Shown here: positions 15,214-22,592 of the stretch, one piece after another
Layout of the letters: every line of letters begins with the position of its first letter
Numbering within the stretch: position 1 is the stretch's first letter
Source of the DNA: Hydrogenovibrio sp. UBA650
Lineage (GTDB): Bacteria; Pseudomonadota; Gammaproteobacteria; Thiomicrospirales; Thiomicrospiraceae
DNA length: 27,508 nt
Assembly (NCBI GenBank): GCA_002299245.1
Contig: DBOI01000102.1
Location: 1-27,508 of the forward strand
Direction: 5' to 3'
Program-made: the position numbers and the translations under genes
Notes under the pieces: generated by a model
What the model saw: the letters and a program-made list of their open reading frames with translations, nothing else
Told to the model about the DNA's origin: nothing
Databases searched by the model: none

Positions 15214-16692
15214 GTGTTTTTTAATATAGTTTCTCCGGCCAAAGTAGCCAATGAACTTTATGATTTAGTCATAATTGGTTCTGGTTTTGGCTCCTCTTTT
15301 TTTCTATCAGAGGCTCTAAAGCACGAGCCAGGAAGAGTTTTGGTTTTGGAATGGGGTCAATATAATCCTTGGACCTGGCAAATTGAAAACCGCACAAACT
15401 CTCCAGTTTCTTGGGGAAGTACCTTTGTAAATACGACCCCAGAAAAACCTTGGAATACGACCATTGGTTTTGGCGGAGGAACAAATTGTTGGTTTGGTCA
15501 AACCCCGCGTTTTCACCCGAATGACTTTAAGCTAAAGAGTTTATACGGCGTTGGAAAAGATTGGCCAATTTCTTACGCAGACCTTGAACCCTATTATTGC
15601 GAGGCCGAAGAGATTATGCAGGTCGCCGGTGATAGTGCCATGGGGGCTGTTTTACCAAGGTCTAAGCCTTTCCCTCTCCCCGCACACAAAGGTTCTACCC
15701 CTGATCGTATCATGATGCAGGCGACACCTGATACTCATTTTATTATGCCGACAGCAAGAGCGAGTCGTCAAACAGATACTCGGACTAAATGCTGTGCAAA
15801 TTTAACCTGTAATCTATGCCCTGTTCAGGCAAAGTTTTCGGCTATTAACGGTTTTAAACGAGAGTACGCTGATGGTCAGGTGGATATCTGTTTTAACGCT
15901 GAGGTTGTGAGGCTAAACTCGGATTCAAATCACGTTAGCAGTTTAATTTTTTCAAGTGAGGGTCAAGAGCATCAAGTTAAAGCTGAATCTTTTGTATTGG
16001 GAGCAAATGGCATTCAAAGTCCGGCAATTCTGTTGAGATCGGGTATGGATTATGCAGAAACGGGGAAGAGGTTACATGAACAGTACAGTATCAGTGTAGA
16101 GGCCTATTTGGACGGGGTCGGTAACTTTGACGGTAGTACGATTACTACGGGGTTAAATTATAGTTTAGCTGATGGAGAATTTAGAAAGCGTCATTCGTCT
16201 GTTCTAGTTGCTTTTGAGAATCGCTGGACAAGAGGGTTTAGACCAGATGTAAAACGCTTAACAGAGACGCTTCCCATGATTATTGTTGCGGACAATATCC
16301 CCAGCACCGATAACTTTGTGGGTATCGACGCCAACAGTGGTAAAGCGGTTGTCACCCATCTTCATGAGTCGAAGTATGCCAAAGATGGGATTAAAAATGC
16401 GTTAGATAAGTTGCCGAGTCTTCTTTCGCCTCTGCCTGTTGAAAAAATCTTTGCTGGTAGGCTAAGAGGCTCTGAATCTCATGTTCAAGGCACGCTGAGA
16501 ATGGGGTTAGAAGGGGATGGATCTATTGTGGATAGAAACCAGATACACCATAAATATCGTAACTTAATTATTGTCGGCTCAAGTGTTTTTGCAACATGCT
16601 CTCCTGCAAATCCAAGTTTAACGATATCTGCTCTTTCGATCCGGGCGGCGAGAAATTATTATCGATCTAGCCGAGAGGGGGAGGAGACATGA
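15214..16692 (+). CDS. GMC-family FAD-dependent sugar/alcohol dehydrogenase with CCx4CxxC motif (FAD-glucose dehydrogenase alpha-subunit-like)
   Basis: It probably oxidises a sugar or sugar alcohol hydroxyl using FAD. The 492-residue protein opens with the FAD-binding fold YDLVIIGSGFGSS (16-28) and LVLEWG. It has the GMC-like GFGGGTNCWFGQTPRF stretch (85-100) and DWPISYADLEPYY. It ends with the C-terminal block ESHVQGTLRMG followed by VGSSVFATCSPANPSLTI, with the conserved His and Asn. C193, C194, C199 and C202 form CCx4CxxC. This corresponds in place to the cysteines that bind a 3Fe-4S cluster in the Burkholderia-type FAD-glucose dehydrogenase alpha subunit, with slightly different spacing. 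There is no signal peptide of its own, as in that enzyme. It starts at GTG with AAGGG upstream. ATGA overlap couples it to the Tat-signal partner at 16689. The substrate is unknown. Confidence 0.88.
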   Translation: MFFNIVSPAKVANELYDLVIIGSGFGSSFFLSEALKHEPGRVLVLEWGQYNPWTWQIENRTNSPVSWGSTFVNTTPEKPWNTTIGFGGGTNCWFGQTPRFHPNDFKLKSLYGVGKDWPISYADLEPYYCEAEEIMQVAGDSAMGAVLPRSKPFPLPAHKGSTPDRIMMQATPDTHFIMPTARASRQTDTRTKCCANLTCNLCPVQAKFSAINGFKREYADGQVDICFNAEVVRLNSDSNHVSSLIFSSEGQEHQVKAESFVLGANGIQSPAILLRSGMDYAETGKRLHEQYSISVEAYLDGVGNFDGSTITTGLNYSLADGEFRKRHSSVLVAFENRWTRGFRPDVKRLTETLPMIIVADNIPSTDNFVGIDANSGKAVVTHLHESKYAKDGIKNALDKLPSLLSPLPVEKIFAGRLRGSESHVQGTLRMGLEGDGSIVDRNQIHHKYRNLIIVGSSVFATCSPANPSLTISALSIRAARNYYRSSREGEET

Positions 16693-17093
16693 TCTCTAGA
16701 AGAAATTTCATTTTTGCATCCTTTTCGTTAGCCGGTGTGTCCATTGGCTATGGGTTATACAGAGAGAAAGATTTTTTACGCGATTTATTAGAAGATATAC
16801 TCGGTCCATTTGAAATGTCTGATGTCGACTTTGCTGCGTTTAAAAGCGATTTTATGAATAACCCTGCAAACATAAATCGCCCTAAAAAATACTACGGAGC
16901 CTATTTGATATGGTCTGTTGATGGCCTGATCTCTCCGCCAAGTGAGAGTATTAACCAAAAATATGAAGAATATAAAAGACAGCTAATTACCGAATTCATC
17001 ACTTCTACTATGTGGGTTCAATCAAAAAACAAAAAACTAAAGTATTATCGCTTTAAGGTGCCATGCAGTAACCCCTTTGCAGATTTATCTTAA
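16689..17093 (+). CDS. Small Tat-signal protein, probable gamma-like subunit/export partner of the GMC dehydrogenase
   Basis: The 134-residue protein begins with a twin-arginine signal, SRRNFIF at residues 3-9, followed by a hydrophobic stretch ending near residue 23. No clear signal-peptidase site follows, so it may stay membrane-anchored. The remaining region is helical and ends in a KYYRFKVPCSNPFADLS tail. That tail is reminiscent of the conserved Cys/Asn/Pro-containing end of gluconate dehydrogenase subunit 3-type small subunits. In FAD-glucose dehydrogenases such a subunit carries the Tat signal and co-exports the folded catalytic subunit. The ATG overlaps the upstream TGA (ATGA), so translation is coupled. 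Similarity is distant; the pairing rests on signal, size, position and tail. No cytochrome c subunit is nearby. Confidence 0.75.
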   Translation: MISRRNFIFASFSLAGVSIGYGLYREKDFLRDLLEDILGPFEMSDVDFAAFKSDFMNNPANINRPKKYYGAYLIWSVDGLISPPSESINQKYEEYKRQLITEFITSTMWVQSKNKKLKYYRFKVPCSNPFADLS

Positions 17094-18220
17094 AGTGTCA
17101 TTTCAATTAGATTAAGCACAGATTTATTCTGAATTGATTGCTGCATTACATCGAAGCTATTTGAAAGGATTCTGGCGCTTTCTTGTTCGTTCTCTAGATA
17201 GAAGGTTACTTTCTCCTCAAAATCTGACAAATCCCAGTCGAGAGAGACATAGGTTTCATTGGGAATAAAAATATCTGGGTGTGTGATGAGGTGATCCATA
17301 TTGGGCTTTAACAGTAGTGCTCCGGTTGCAAAAGCTTCGTAATCCCTCCAGCATACTTCTCCATAGCCGAAAGGGCTGAAGCATAACTTTGACATTTTCA
17401 TCTCTTCAAAAAACTTGTAACGTTTAACTCTTCCTTCAGAAGCAATTTTCAGATTTAAAGGTGAAAGGTTCTGTACTGCATCTTTGGCCTCTTGACGCAT
17501 AGCTTGATACCAGTCCACACCTTTGACAGCGATTCGAGCATGTAAATCAATCGGTCTGTTAGCTTTAGTTGGTTTCGAACCTAAGAACAGATCGACCATT
17601 TGTGGAGAGAGGCCAAAGTTGCTCCATAAAACAATTTTTTTATCGATTCCCTTCGGTGGTTCGAATTGCATGGTTTCAAGCGGTAAGTTATGCCTTTCTG
17701 CATAATAGTGACTTAGGTTGGTGTCACCGATAGTCGGCACGGTGTATTGATCAAAGTCTCTATAGGTTTGCTTGACAATGTAATAGTCAATGAACTCGTT
17801 GGCGATTTCAGAAGGTCTGATATGAAGAGGGGCAAACCAGTCCATAAATGCAATTTTTGCATTGGGGAATGCGTCCTTCAAAAATTTGAGGGTGCCTGTT
17901 AGTGCCTCTTTAGGCATCTCAAATTCTGCTTGAAAATAGATGTGTTCAATGTGGTTTTGTTTGGTTGGACTTTGCTGACTGCTAGCTTCCTTGACGAGGT
18001 CTGTTAGGCGAATTTCACAGTGCTTAATACCGATGTCTTCCAGTTCTTTTTCATACCAATAGAAAGGGTAGATCATGGTTTCTGATAGCTCATGCTGAGT
18101 AGAAATGATCAGGGAGTTACACTTTTTTGGGGCTTTAGAAGAGGATCTGATTAACTTTAATTGCTTTCGAATATGGTAGACGGATTTTCTTTTAAGGTAG
18201 TTTAAGTGAATCTTATTCAT
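17090..18220 (-). CDS. GT-B fold glycosyltransferase (Glyco_trans_1_2-like)
   Basis: The 376-residue protein is probably a cytoplasmic glycosyltransferase. The C-terminal donor-binding domain shows LCFSPFGYGEVCWRDYEAFA (279-298), followed by TGALLLKPNMDHL. This is typical of the one-domain-recognisable Glyco_trans_1_2 and CgeB-like group, with the glutamate of DYEAFA in the usual donor-binding place. The N-terminal half is divergent, with basic residues in the first 35 positions that may contact membrane. It is the last gene of the long leftward unit, and its stop overlaps the stop of the convergent gene at 16689 by a few bases, with no terminator hairpin between. The start has a weak GAGAA ribosome-binding sequence. 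Donor and linkage are unknown. Confidence 0.8.
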   Translation of the reverse strand: MNKIHLNYLKRKSVYHIRKQLKLIRSSSKAPKKCNSLIISTQHELSETMIYPFYWYEKELEDIGIKHCEIRLTDLVKEASSQQSPTKQNHIEHIYFQAEFEMPKEALTGTLKFLKDAFPNAKIAFMDWFAPLHIRPSEIANEFIDYYIVKQTYRDFDQYTVPTIGDTNLSHYYAERHNLPLETMQFEPPKGIDKKIVLWSNFGLSPQMVDLFLGSKPTKANRPIDLHARIAVKGVDWYQAMRQEAKDAVQNLSPLNLKIASEGRVKRYKFFEEMKMSKLCFSPFGYGEVCWRDYEAFATGALLLKPNMDHLITHPDIFIPNETYVSLDWDLSDFEEKVTFYLENEQESARILSNSFDVMQQSIQNKSVLNLIEMTL

Positions 18221-18290
18221 TCTATTCTCACAATTTTTAAGCGATTAAACGTGTTTTTGGGCGGTAAAGGTTTGGTTTAAACTCGGTAGA

Positions 18291-18899
18291 TTACTCTGCA
18301 GCAGGTTCAAATTCGTCAATATCTATAGGGTTTGATACATCAGCAATACAGCCCTGTTTTACAACGCCAGACGGATTGCCAATCACAATTGAGTGCGGTG
18401 GAACGTCACTGGTGACAAAAGCACCGGCGGCTATTCTTGAACCTTCTCCAATCGTAACATCCCCGACAATAATGGCATTCGGGCCAACCCAAACATTATC
18501 TTCTAGCGTCGGGTAGCCAAGTAGTGTACTGCCATTCTTGTCAATTTTATCTCTTCGACCGATTGTAACGCCATGGAAAAGTGTGACGTTGTGGCCAATT
18601 GATGATCCTGGAGCAACAACTAACCCCCATCCATGAGTAATGGCAAAACCTGGTTTTATTTTAGTTTCCCATGGCAGGTCTATTGAGGCGGCATTGACAG
18701 AAAATTTATGCAGTATCCTAAAAAAAGGAAAAGAGACTAACTTGATTGGAAATGACCAGTTTTTACTGGCTTGGCAAAGTCTCAGAGTGATGATTGACCG
18801 AAAGTGCCTTTGAGTAAAAAAACCTTTAAAGGTTTTACTGGTTTTTTTGCTGCCGTAAAGCCGAAAGGTGTCGGCCTGAATGCTTGACCTCAAACTCAT
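18291..18899 (-). CDS. Serine acetyltransferase-like hexapeptide-repeat O-acetyltransferase
   Basis: The 202-residue protein is of the left-handed beta-helix acyltransferase group. It most likely acetylates a sugar of the repeat unit with acetyl-CoA in the cytoplasm. An N-terminal helical part of about 95 residues precedes the hexapeptide repeats. These are recognisable as GSSIGHNVTLFHGVTIGRR, then LEDNVWVGPNAIIVGDVTIG and GSRIAAGAFVTSDVPPHSIV, and end in GNPSGVV. H109 in LFHGVTIG is the probable catalytic histidine. The ATG overlaps the TGA of the upstream GT4 gene, indicating coupling. It looks like the CysE fold, but cysteine synthesis is unlikely here because it is embedded between glycosyltransferases. 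A second, different member lies at 21109. Confidence 0.87.
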   Translation of the reverse strand: MSLRSSIQADTFRLYGSKKTSKTFKGFFTQRHFRSIITLRLCQASKNWSFPIKLVSFPFFRILHKFSVNAASIDLPWETKIKPGFAITHGWGLVVAPGSSIGHNVTLFHGVTIGRRDKIDKNGSTLLGYPTLEDNVWVGPNAIIVGDVTIGEGSRIAAGAFVTSDVPPHSIVIGNPSGVVKQGCIADVSNPIDIDEFEPAAE

Positions 18900-20035
18900 G
18901 GTTTTCCAGCCTCTTTAACACCCTCAGAACCAAGTACGGCATCGTAAACTTTGGCAACACCCTTTGCCATCGCTTTGTCTGAGTAATGGTCTCTCTGTCT
19001 TTCTAAAGCTTTTTCAGAAATAACCAGAGGATCTTTATTATTCAAGATATAGTTTTTAATACCCGTCGTCAGGGCCTTAGAGTTATTGGGTTCTACAATC
19101 TCACCGCACTGACCATTTTGCAAGACATCAGGTATGCCTTCAACGTCTGTTGAAACAACGGGAGCCCCCATCGACATAGCTTCGATGACAACCATTGGTA
19201 AACCTTCACCAAACAGGCTCGGTAAGACAAAAATATGCATTTTTTGCAGTTCACTATGAACATCGGAACAAAAACCAACCCATTCAATAAGGTCGACAAC
19301 TTCAAGCTCTTCAGCGAGTTGATGGATCTGTTTTTCATACTCCGAGTTTTCAAAAGTACCGACAGCTTTTAACTTTATATTGAGCCCAGTGTCCTTAAGT
19401 TCTTTAATTGAGTGGAGAAGGACTTCCAATCCTTTTCTAGGCCTAAACAGGGCTACGGTTCCAATCACCCATGTGCCATCTTCTGGCGGAGTCCAAGCGG
19501 TCTCAGTAAGCATGATTGGTACGCCGTTGAAGACCGGCGTAATCTTCTCTTGTGGAACCTTATGCTCCATCAGGTAGCTTTTTAAGCTTAGAGAAACAGG
19601 AATCAGGTGATCTGTTTTTGGCAGAATCAATTTGTCTTCAACAAATGCATTAATCAGGTTTCGAATAGGGTTTTCTGTATCTCGCTGAGTTGGGCTGTGG
19701 ACGTGGTGAATAAAAGGTAACCCTAATTTCTTAGCGACATTTTTTCCGATTAGTGCACTCCTAGCGGTATGTGTATGAATCGCGCAGTAACCTTTGTCTT
19801 TGGCAAATTCTACAATTCTTTTCGATAAGCCAAAATCAAACTTTGATTTCATTTCGAATAAATGAAAAGGAGAAGTTGATTTGCGTTTCGACTCAAAGTC
19901 TCCTTGTTTGAGTCCAATAAAGTGGCACTCATACCCTTCATCCGGAAGATTGAGTGCAAGTAAGTCTTGCACTCTCTCTGCGCCAGCAAAGAACTCTCCA
20001 TTTATGATGTGTAGAATTTTTTGTGTTTGTTTCAT
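18896..20035 (-). CDS. GT4-family (GT-B fold) glycosyltransferase
   Basis: The 379-residue retaining glycosyltransferase has two Rossmann domains. The N-terminal half opens with KILHIINGEFFAGAERV (5-21), with its GAER loop, and later has IHTHTARSALIGK and HHVHSP. The C-terminal half has IGTVALFRPRKGLEVLL and VLPSLFGEGLPMVVIEAMSM (270-289), where E277 and E285 form the EX7E donor-binding motif. VSTDVEGIPDVL and GEIVEP follow. Length and order are standard for GT4. It is 49 bases downstream of the GT2 gene and overlaps the acetyltransferase start (ATGA), so it belongs to the long leftward unit. The sugar donor is not predictable. Confidence 0.93.
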   Translation of the reverse strand: MKQTQKILHIINGEFFAGAERVQDLLALNLPDEGYECHFIGLKQGDFESKRKSTSPFHLFEMKSKFDFGLSKRIVEFAKDKGYCAIHTHTARSALIGKNVAKKLGLPFIHHVHSPTQRDTENPIRNLINAFVEDKLILPKTDHLIPVSLSLKSYLMEHKVPQEKITPVFNGVPIMLTETAWTPPEDGTWVIGTVALFRPRKGLEVLLHSIKELKDTGLNIKLKAVGTFENSEYEKQIHQLAEELEVVDLIEWVGFCSDVHSELQKMHIFVLPSLFGEGLPMVVIEAMSMGAPVVSTDVEGIPDVLQNGQCGEIVEPNNSKALTTGIKNYILNNKDPLVISEKALERQRDHYSDKAMAKGVAKVYDAVLGSEGVKEAGKP

Positions 20036-20084
20036 GGTGTATCCGTTAAATGAAGGCTTATTTAATAAAGCAAACTATGAATCA

Positions 20085-21104
20085 TTATTTCTGTGTTAAA
20101 TCTTCAAACGAAGCATCTATATCTTTCTCTGATCGTTTTCCGGTGAAAAAGAAGCCGCGGATTAAGCCTAGTGCGTTTATGTTCCAAGAGACTACTGAGA
20201 AAACGGCCTTTTTTAAGCTTCTTTTTTTAATTGCCATTAGCAAAATAGGGAAAACAAGAATGGAGAAGATGAGTCCCGTTTTAGAGGTTGCTGAAAGGTC
20301 AATGAATAGGGTTGCCAGCATAACTAACCACCAAGCTATTGTGGCGAGGTAAATTCTTAATTCACGGACATCATTAATCAGTAATTTAAAATGAGGCTTT
20401 CCAATGGCAGATTTAATTATCTCGCCCAGACCATTTATATAACCACTCTTCCAACGTTTAATTAAAAGTTGGTAAGGCGGACTGTCATGTCCCCAGTGCC
20501 TGACAGCATCGATGTCAATTCTATAAAGTTTCCAGCCGTTTGAACGCAGGCGAACGGCTAAATCGAGTTCTTCATAGCTGTGCAGGATTTTATTCGAAAA
20601 GTAGCCGGCTTCTTTTATGGCCGAGGTTCGGTAGAGCCCGCCCATATCAAGTCGATCGACGTCGCCAGATTTCATATGTTCTGCTGCACGTTCGACCCTT
20701 GCCTGAAATTCAAGACTCTCTTTATTCATTTCGAGCACCTTGCCCCCAACACCCGCATATTCTGGATTAGAGTCTAAGAATGCAATAGCCTCGGGTAGGA
20801 AGTTATCGAGCATTTGCATGTCGCCATCGAGTATATAAACGTATTCACTTGATGAGTATTGATATCCAAGTTGGGGGCCTATGCCACAGCAGCGATCTTC
20901 AGGACGGTTTAATTGAGCAATTTTAATTGGATATTGTCGAGCGATTTCGATGGTCTTATCGGTTGAGAGGGAGTCGGCCAAAATGACTTCTCCACCAAGT
21001 GATTTTGTCGCATCAATGGCGCTTTCTATAGAACGGGCTATTTTTTCTTCTTCGTTAAGCGCCTTGATTATTATTGCGACTTTGGTTGAGGTAGGGGGCG
21101 TCAT
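20085..21104 (-). CDS. GT2-family glycosyltransferase with C-terminal membrane helices
   Basis: This is an inverting GT-A glycosyltransferase of 339 residues. It has VAIIIKALNEEEKI (9-22), ILADSLSTDKT (41-51), the metal-binding D93-G-D95 in YILDGDMQ, and GGLYRTSAIKEAGYF. The SYEELDLAVRLRSNGW stretch carries the catalytic-base-like acidic residues. Two or three hydrophobic helices lie at about residues 248-315, so the enzyme is probably anchored in the inner membrane facing the cytoplasm. The last part is basic. It starts 4 bases after the stop of the acetyltransferase gene at 21109, within the leftward unit. It differs from the soluble GT2 at 21630 in the membrane segment and the DGD form of the metal motif. 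The donor is unknown. Confidence 0.92.
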   Translation of the reverse strand: MTPPTSTKVAIIIKALNEEEKIARSIESAIDATKSLGGEVILADSLSTDKTIEIARQYPIKIAQLNRPEDRCCGIGPQLGYQYSSSEYVYILDGDMQMLDNFLPEAIAFLDSNPEYAGVGGKVLEMNKESLEFQARVERAAEHMKSGDVDRLDMGGLYRTSAIKEAGYFSNKILHSYEELDLAVRLRSNGWKLYRIDIDAVRHWGHDSPPYQLLIKRWKSGYINGLGEIIKSAIGKPHFKLLINDVRELRIYLATIAWWLVMLATLFIDLSATSKTGLIFSILVFPILLMAIKKRSLKKAVFSVVSWNINALGLIRGFFFTGKRSEKDIDASFEDLTQK

Positions 21105-21108
21105 AGAC

Positions 21109-21633
21109 TTACTCTTCAGTTTTGTTGTAGCTTGTTTTAATTACTTTTGCTGGAATCCCTACCGCAATAGAGTTGTCAGGAATGTCTTTTGTGACAACGG
21201 CATTGGCACCGATAGAAACATTATTTCCGATTGAGACCTTGCCAATGATTTTTGCCCCCGCTCCAATATTGACGTTGTTTCCAATGGTTGGCGCGTCAAG
21301 CGGGTTTTCTAAGTTCTTATTGCCGATAGTTACACCTTGGCGAATAATACAGTCGTCACCGATTTTGGCATTTCCATGCACAACGATTGCGCCGGAGTGC
21401 TCAATCGTCATTCTTTTGCCAATGGTTGCAGATACGCCAATGGTGACGCCGAACAACATCTCTGCAAATTTGGCAAGAATGATGTGAATGATGGCGAGTG
21501 GCCAACGAATGATTTTCCACTGAAAACGATATCGAAGGTGTCCAAAACGGTAGATTTGTAAAGCCCAAAAACCAAACGAAAGTAAGCCTTCTTGGGCGAC
21601 TTTTAAATCTTGAAAAAAGTGCCATTGTTTCAT
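21109..21633 (-). CDS. Serine acetyltransferase-like hexapeptide-repeat O-acetyltransferase
   Basis: The 174-residue protein is a compact left-handed beta-helix acetyltransferase. It probably adds acetyl groups to a sugar or lipid-linked intermediate in the cytoplasm. An amphipathic N-terminal part, including WPLAIIHIILAKFAEMLF (44-61), may touch the membrane. The repeats follow: GVTIGVSATIGKRMTIEHSG (62-81), CIIRQGVTIGN, PTIGNNVNIGAGAKIIGKVS and SIGNNVSIGANAVVTKDIP. They end in the SIAVGIPAKVIK closing motif typical of the serine acetyltransferase subgroup found in polysaccharide loci. The ATG overlaps the upstream GT2 stop (ATGA). Nothing suggests a role in cysteine synthesis. Which sugar is modified cannot be told. 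Confidence 0.87.
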   Translation of the reverse strand: MKQWHFFQDLKVAQEGLLSFGFWALQIYRFGHLRYRFQWKIIRWPLAIIHIILAKFAEMLFGVTIGVSATIGKRMTIEHSGAIVVHGNAKIGDDCIIRQGVTIGNKNLENPLDAPTIGNNVNIGAGAKIIGKVSIGNNVSIGANAVVTKDIPDNSIAVGIPAKVIKTSYNKTEE

Positions 21634-22586
21634 GCGTCTAGTTCCTTTCGCCCACTTCGTCTTTTATTCCATTTTTTTACATAAGATGATGGTATGAGCA
21701 AGGCCATAAAGAGTGAAACCCACCATCGCTTTGTAGTGATTTCTTGTACTGATTTTATTATGCACTTGATTGATAGCATTCTTTGACCAGCCACAATTAA
21801 CTCTCTTGATTGGGTTAAATATGAGTGTGCAATAAACTTTTTAGCAGATTGAATTAAGTTCACAGGGGTTTCGCCCTTCGCGACTCTTGCCTTAAGTTGA
21901 CTCAGGTGGAAAGCTGGCGAGTCGCTTATGTTAGAGACACCAGAACTTAAACTCTCTTTTTGTTCTGTGCGGTATACGACCAACTCATCTTTAACTCTAT
22001 AAATGGGCGCTATTTCAGAAGATCTGAACCAGACATCTAAATCTTCTCCAACAGATTCGCCAACAGTAAACTTGATTTTATGTTCATCTAGAAAGCTCTT
22101 TTTCAATGCTATAGAACTTGTAAAGAAAGGAGTTTCTTTTAGCCAGTTAATATATAAATTATTGATAATTTCAATATTAGGCTCGGTTGGTGTATTCCAA
22201 GCATTAGGCTTCCATTGAGCTTGATCCGGTAGGCAAAAAAAAGCCGCTGCAATGATCTCCGCAGCTGGGTTTGCTTTGTATGCCTTTGATAGTTGTTCCA
22301 AATAATTTGGATGCCACCAGTCATCGGCATCTAAAAAAGCGATCCAGTCACCCTCAGCATTTTCTATTCCTGTATTTCTGGCTGAAGAAACACCGGCATT
22401 TTCTTGCTGAATTAATCTAACCTTTGGGTGGTCCATCGACTTAATAACATTAATACTATCGTCTTTTGAACCATCATCGATAACTAATATTTCATAGTTA
22501 TCGTAAGTTTGTTGCAGGACAGAGTTTAAGGTGAGAGAGATAAGTTCGGCTTTGTTAAAACATGGAATGACAACGGAAAACCTCAT
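21630..22586 (-). CDS. GT2-family glycosyltransferase
   Basis: This is an inverting GT-A glycosyltransferase of 318 residues. The N-terminal nucleotide-binding part reads FSVVIPCFNKAELI (3-16), ILVIDDGSKDDS (33-44) and NAGVSSARNTGIENA (63-77). The metal-binding motif FLDADDWWHP (84-93) contains D86, D88 and D89. GESVGEDLDVWFR supplies the catalytic-base region. A hydrophobic helix near residues 290-303 and a basic tail could tether it to the membrane. It starts only 6 bases after the stop of ugd, and its stop overlaps the next start, so expression follows the long leftward unit. The donor cannot be assigned; UDP-glucuronate from the neighbouring Ugd is one possibility. Confidence 0.93.
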   Translation of the reverse strand: MRFSVVIPCFNKAELISLTLNSVLQQTYDNYEILVIDDGSKDDSINVIKSMDHPKVRLIQQENAGVSSARNTGIENAEGDWIAFLDADDWWHPNYLEQLSKAYKANPAAEIIAAAFFCLPDQAQWKPNAWNTPTEPNIEIINNLYINWLKETPFFTSSIALKKSFLDEHKIKFTVGESVGEDLDVWFRSSEIAPIYRVKDELVVYRTEQKESLSSGVSNISDSPAFHLSQLKARVAKGETPVNLIQSAKKFIAHSYLTQSRELIVAGQRMLSIKCIIKSVQEITTKRWWVSLFMALLIPSSYVKKWNKRRSGRKELDA

Positions 22587-22592
22587 GATGCG

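Noticed and set aside
18291..18899. Cysteine biosynthesis serine acetyltransferase (CysE), also for 21109-21633
   Set aside because: Both have the fold, but they are translationally coupled to glycosyltransferase genes, and the second is much shorter than CysE.
20540..20777. Open frames opposite the GT2 gene
   Set aside because: They lie wholly inside a well-supported glycosyltransferase gene on the other strand and show no family motif. The same holds for the other antisense frames in the window.
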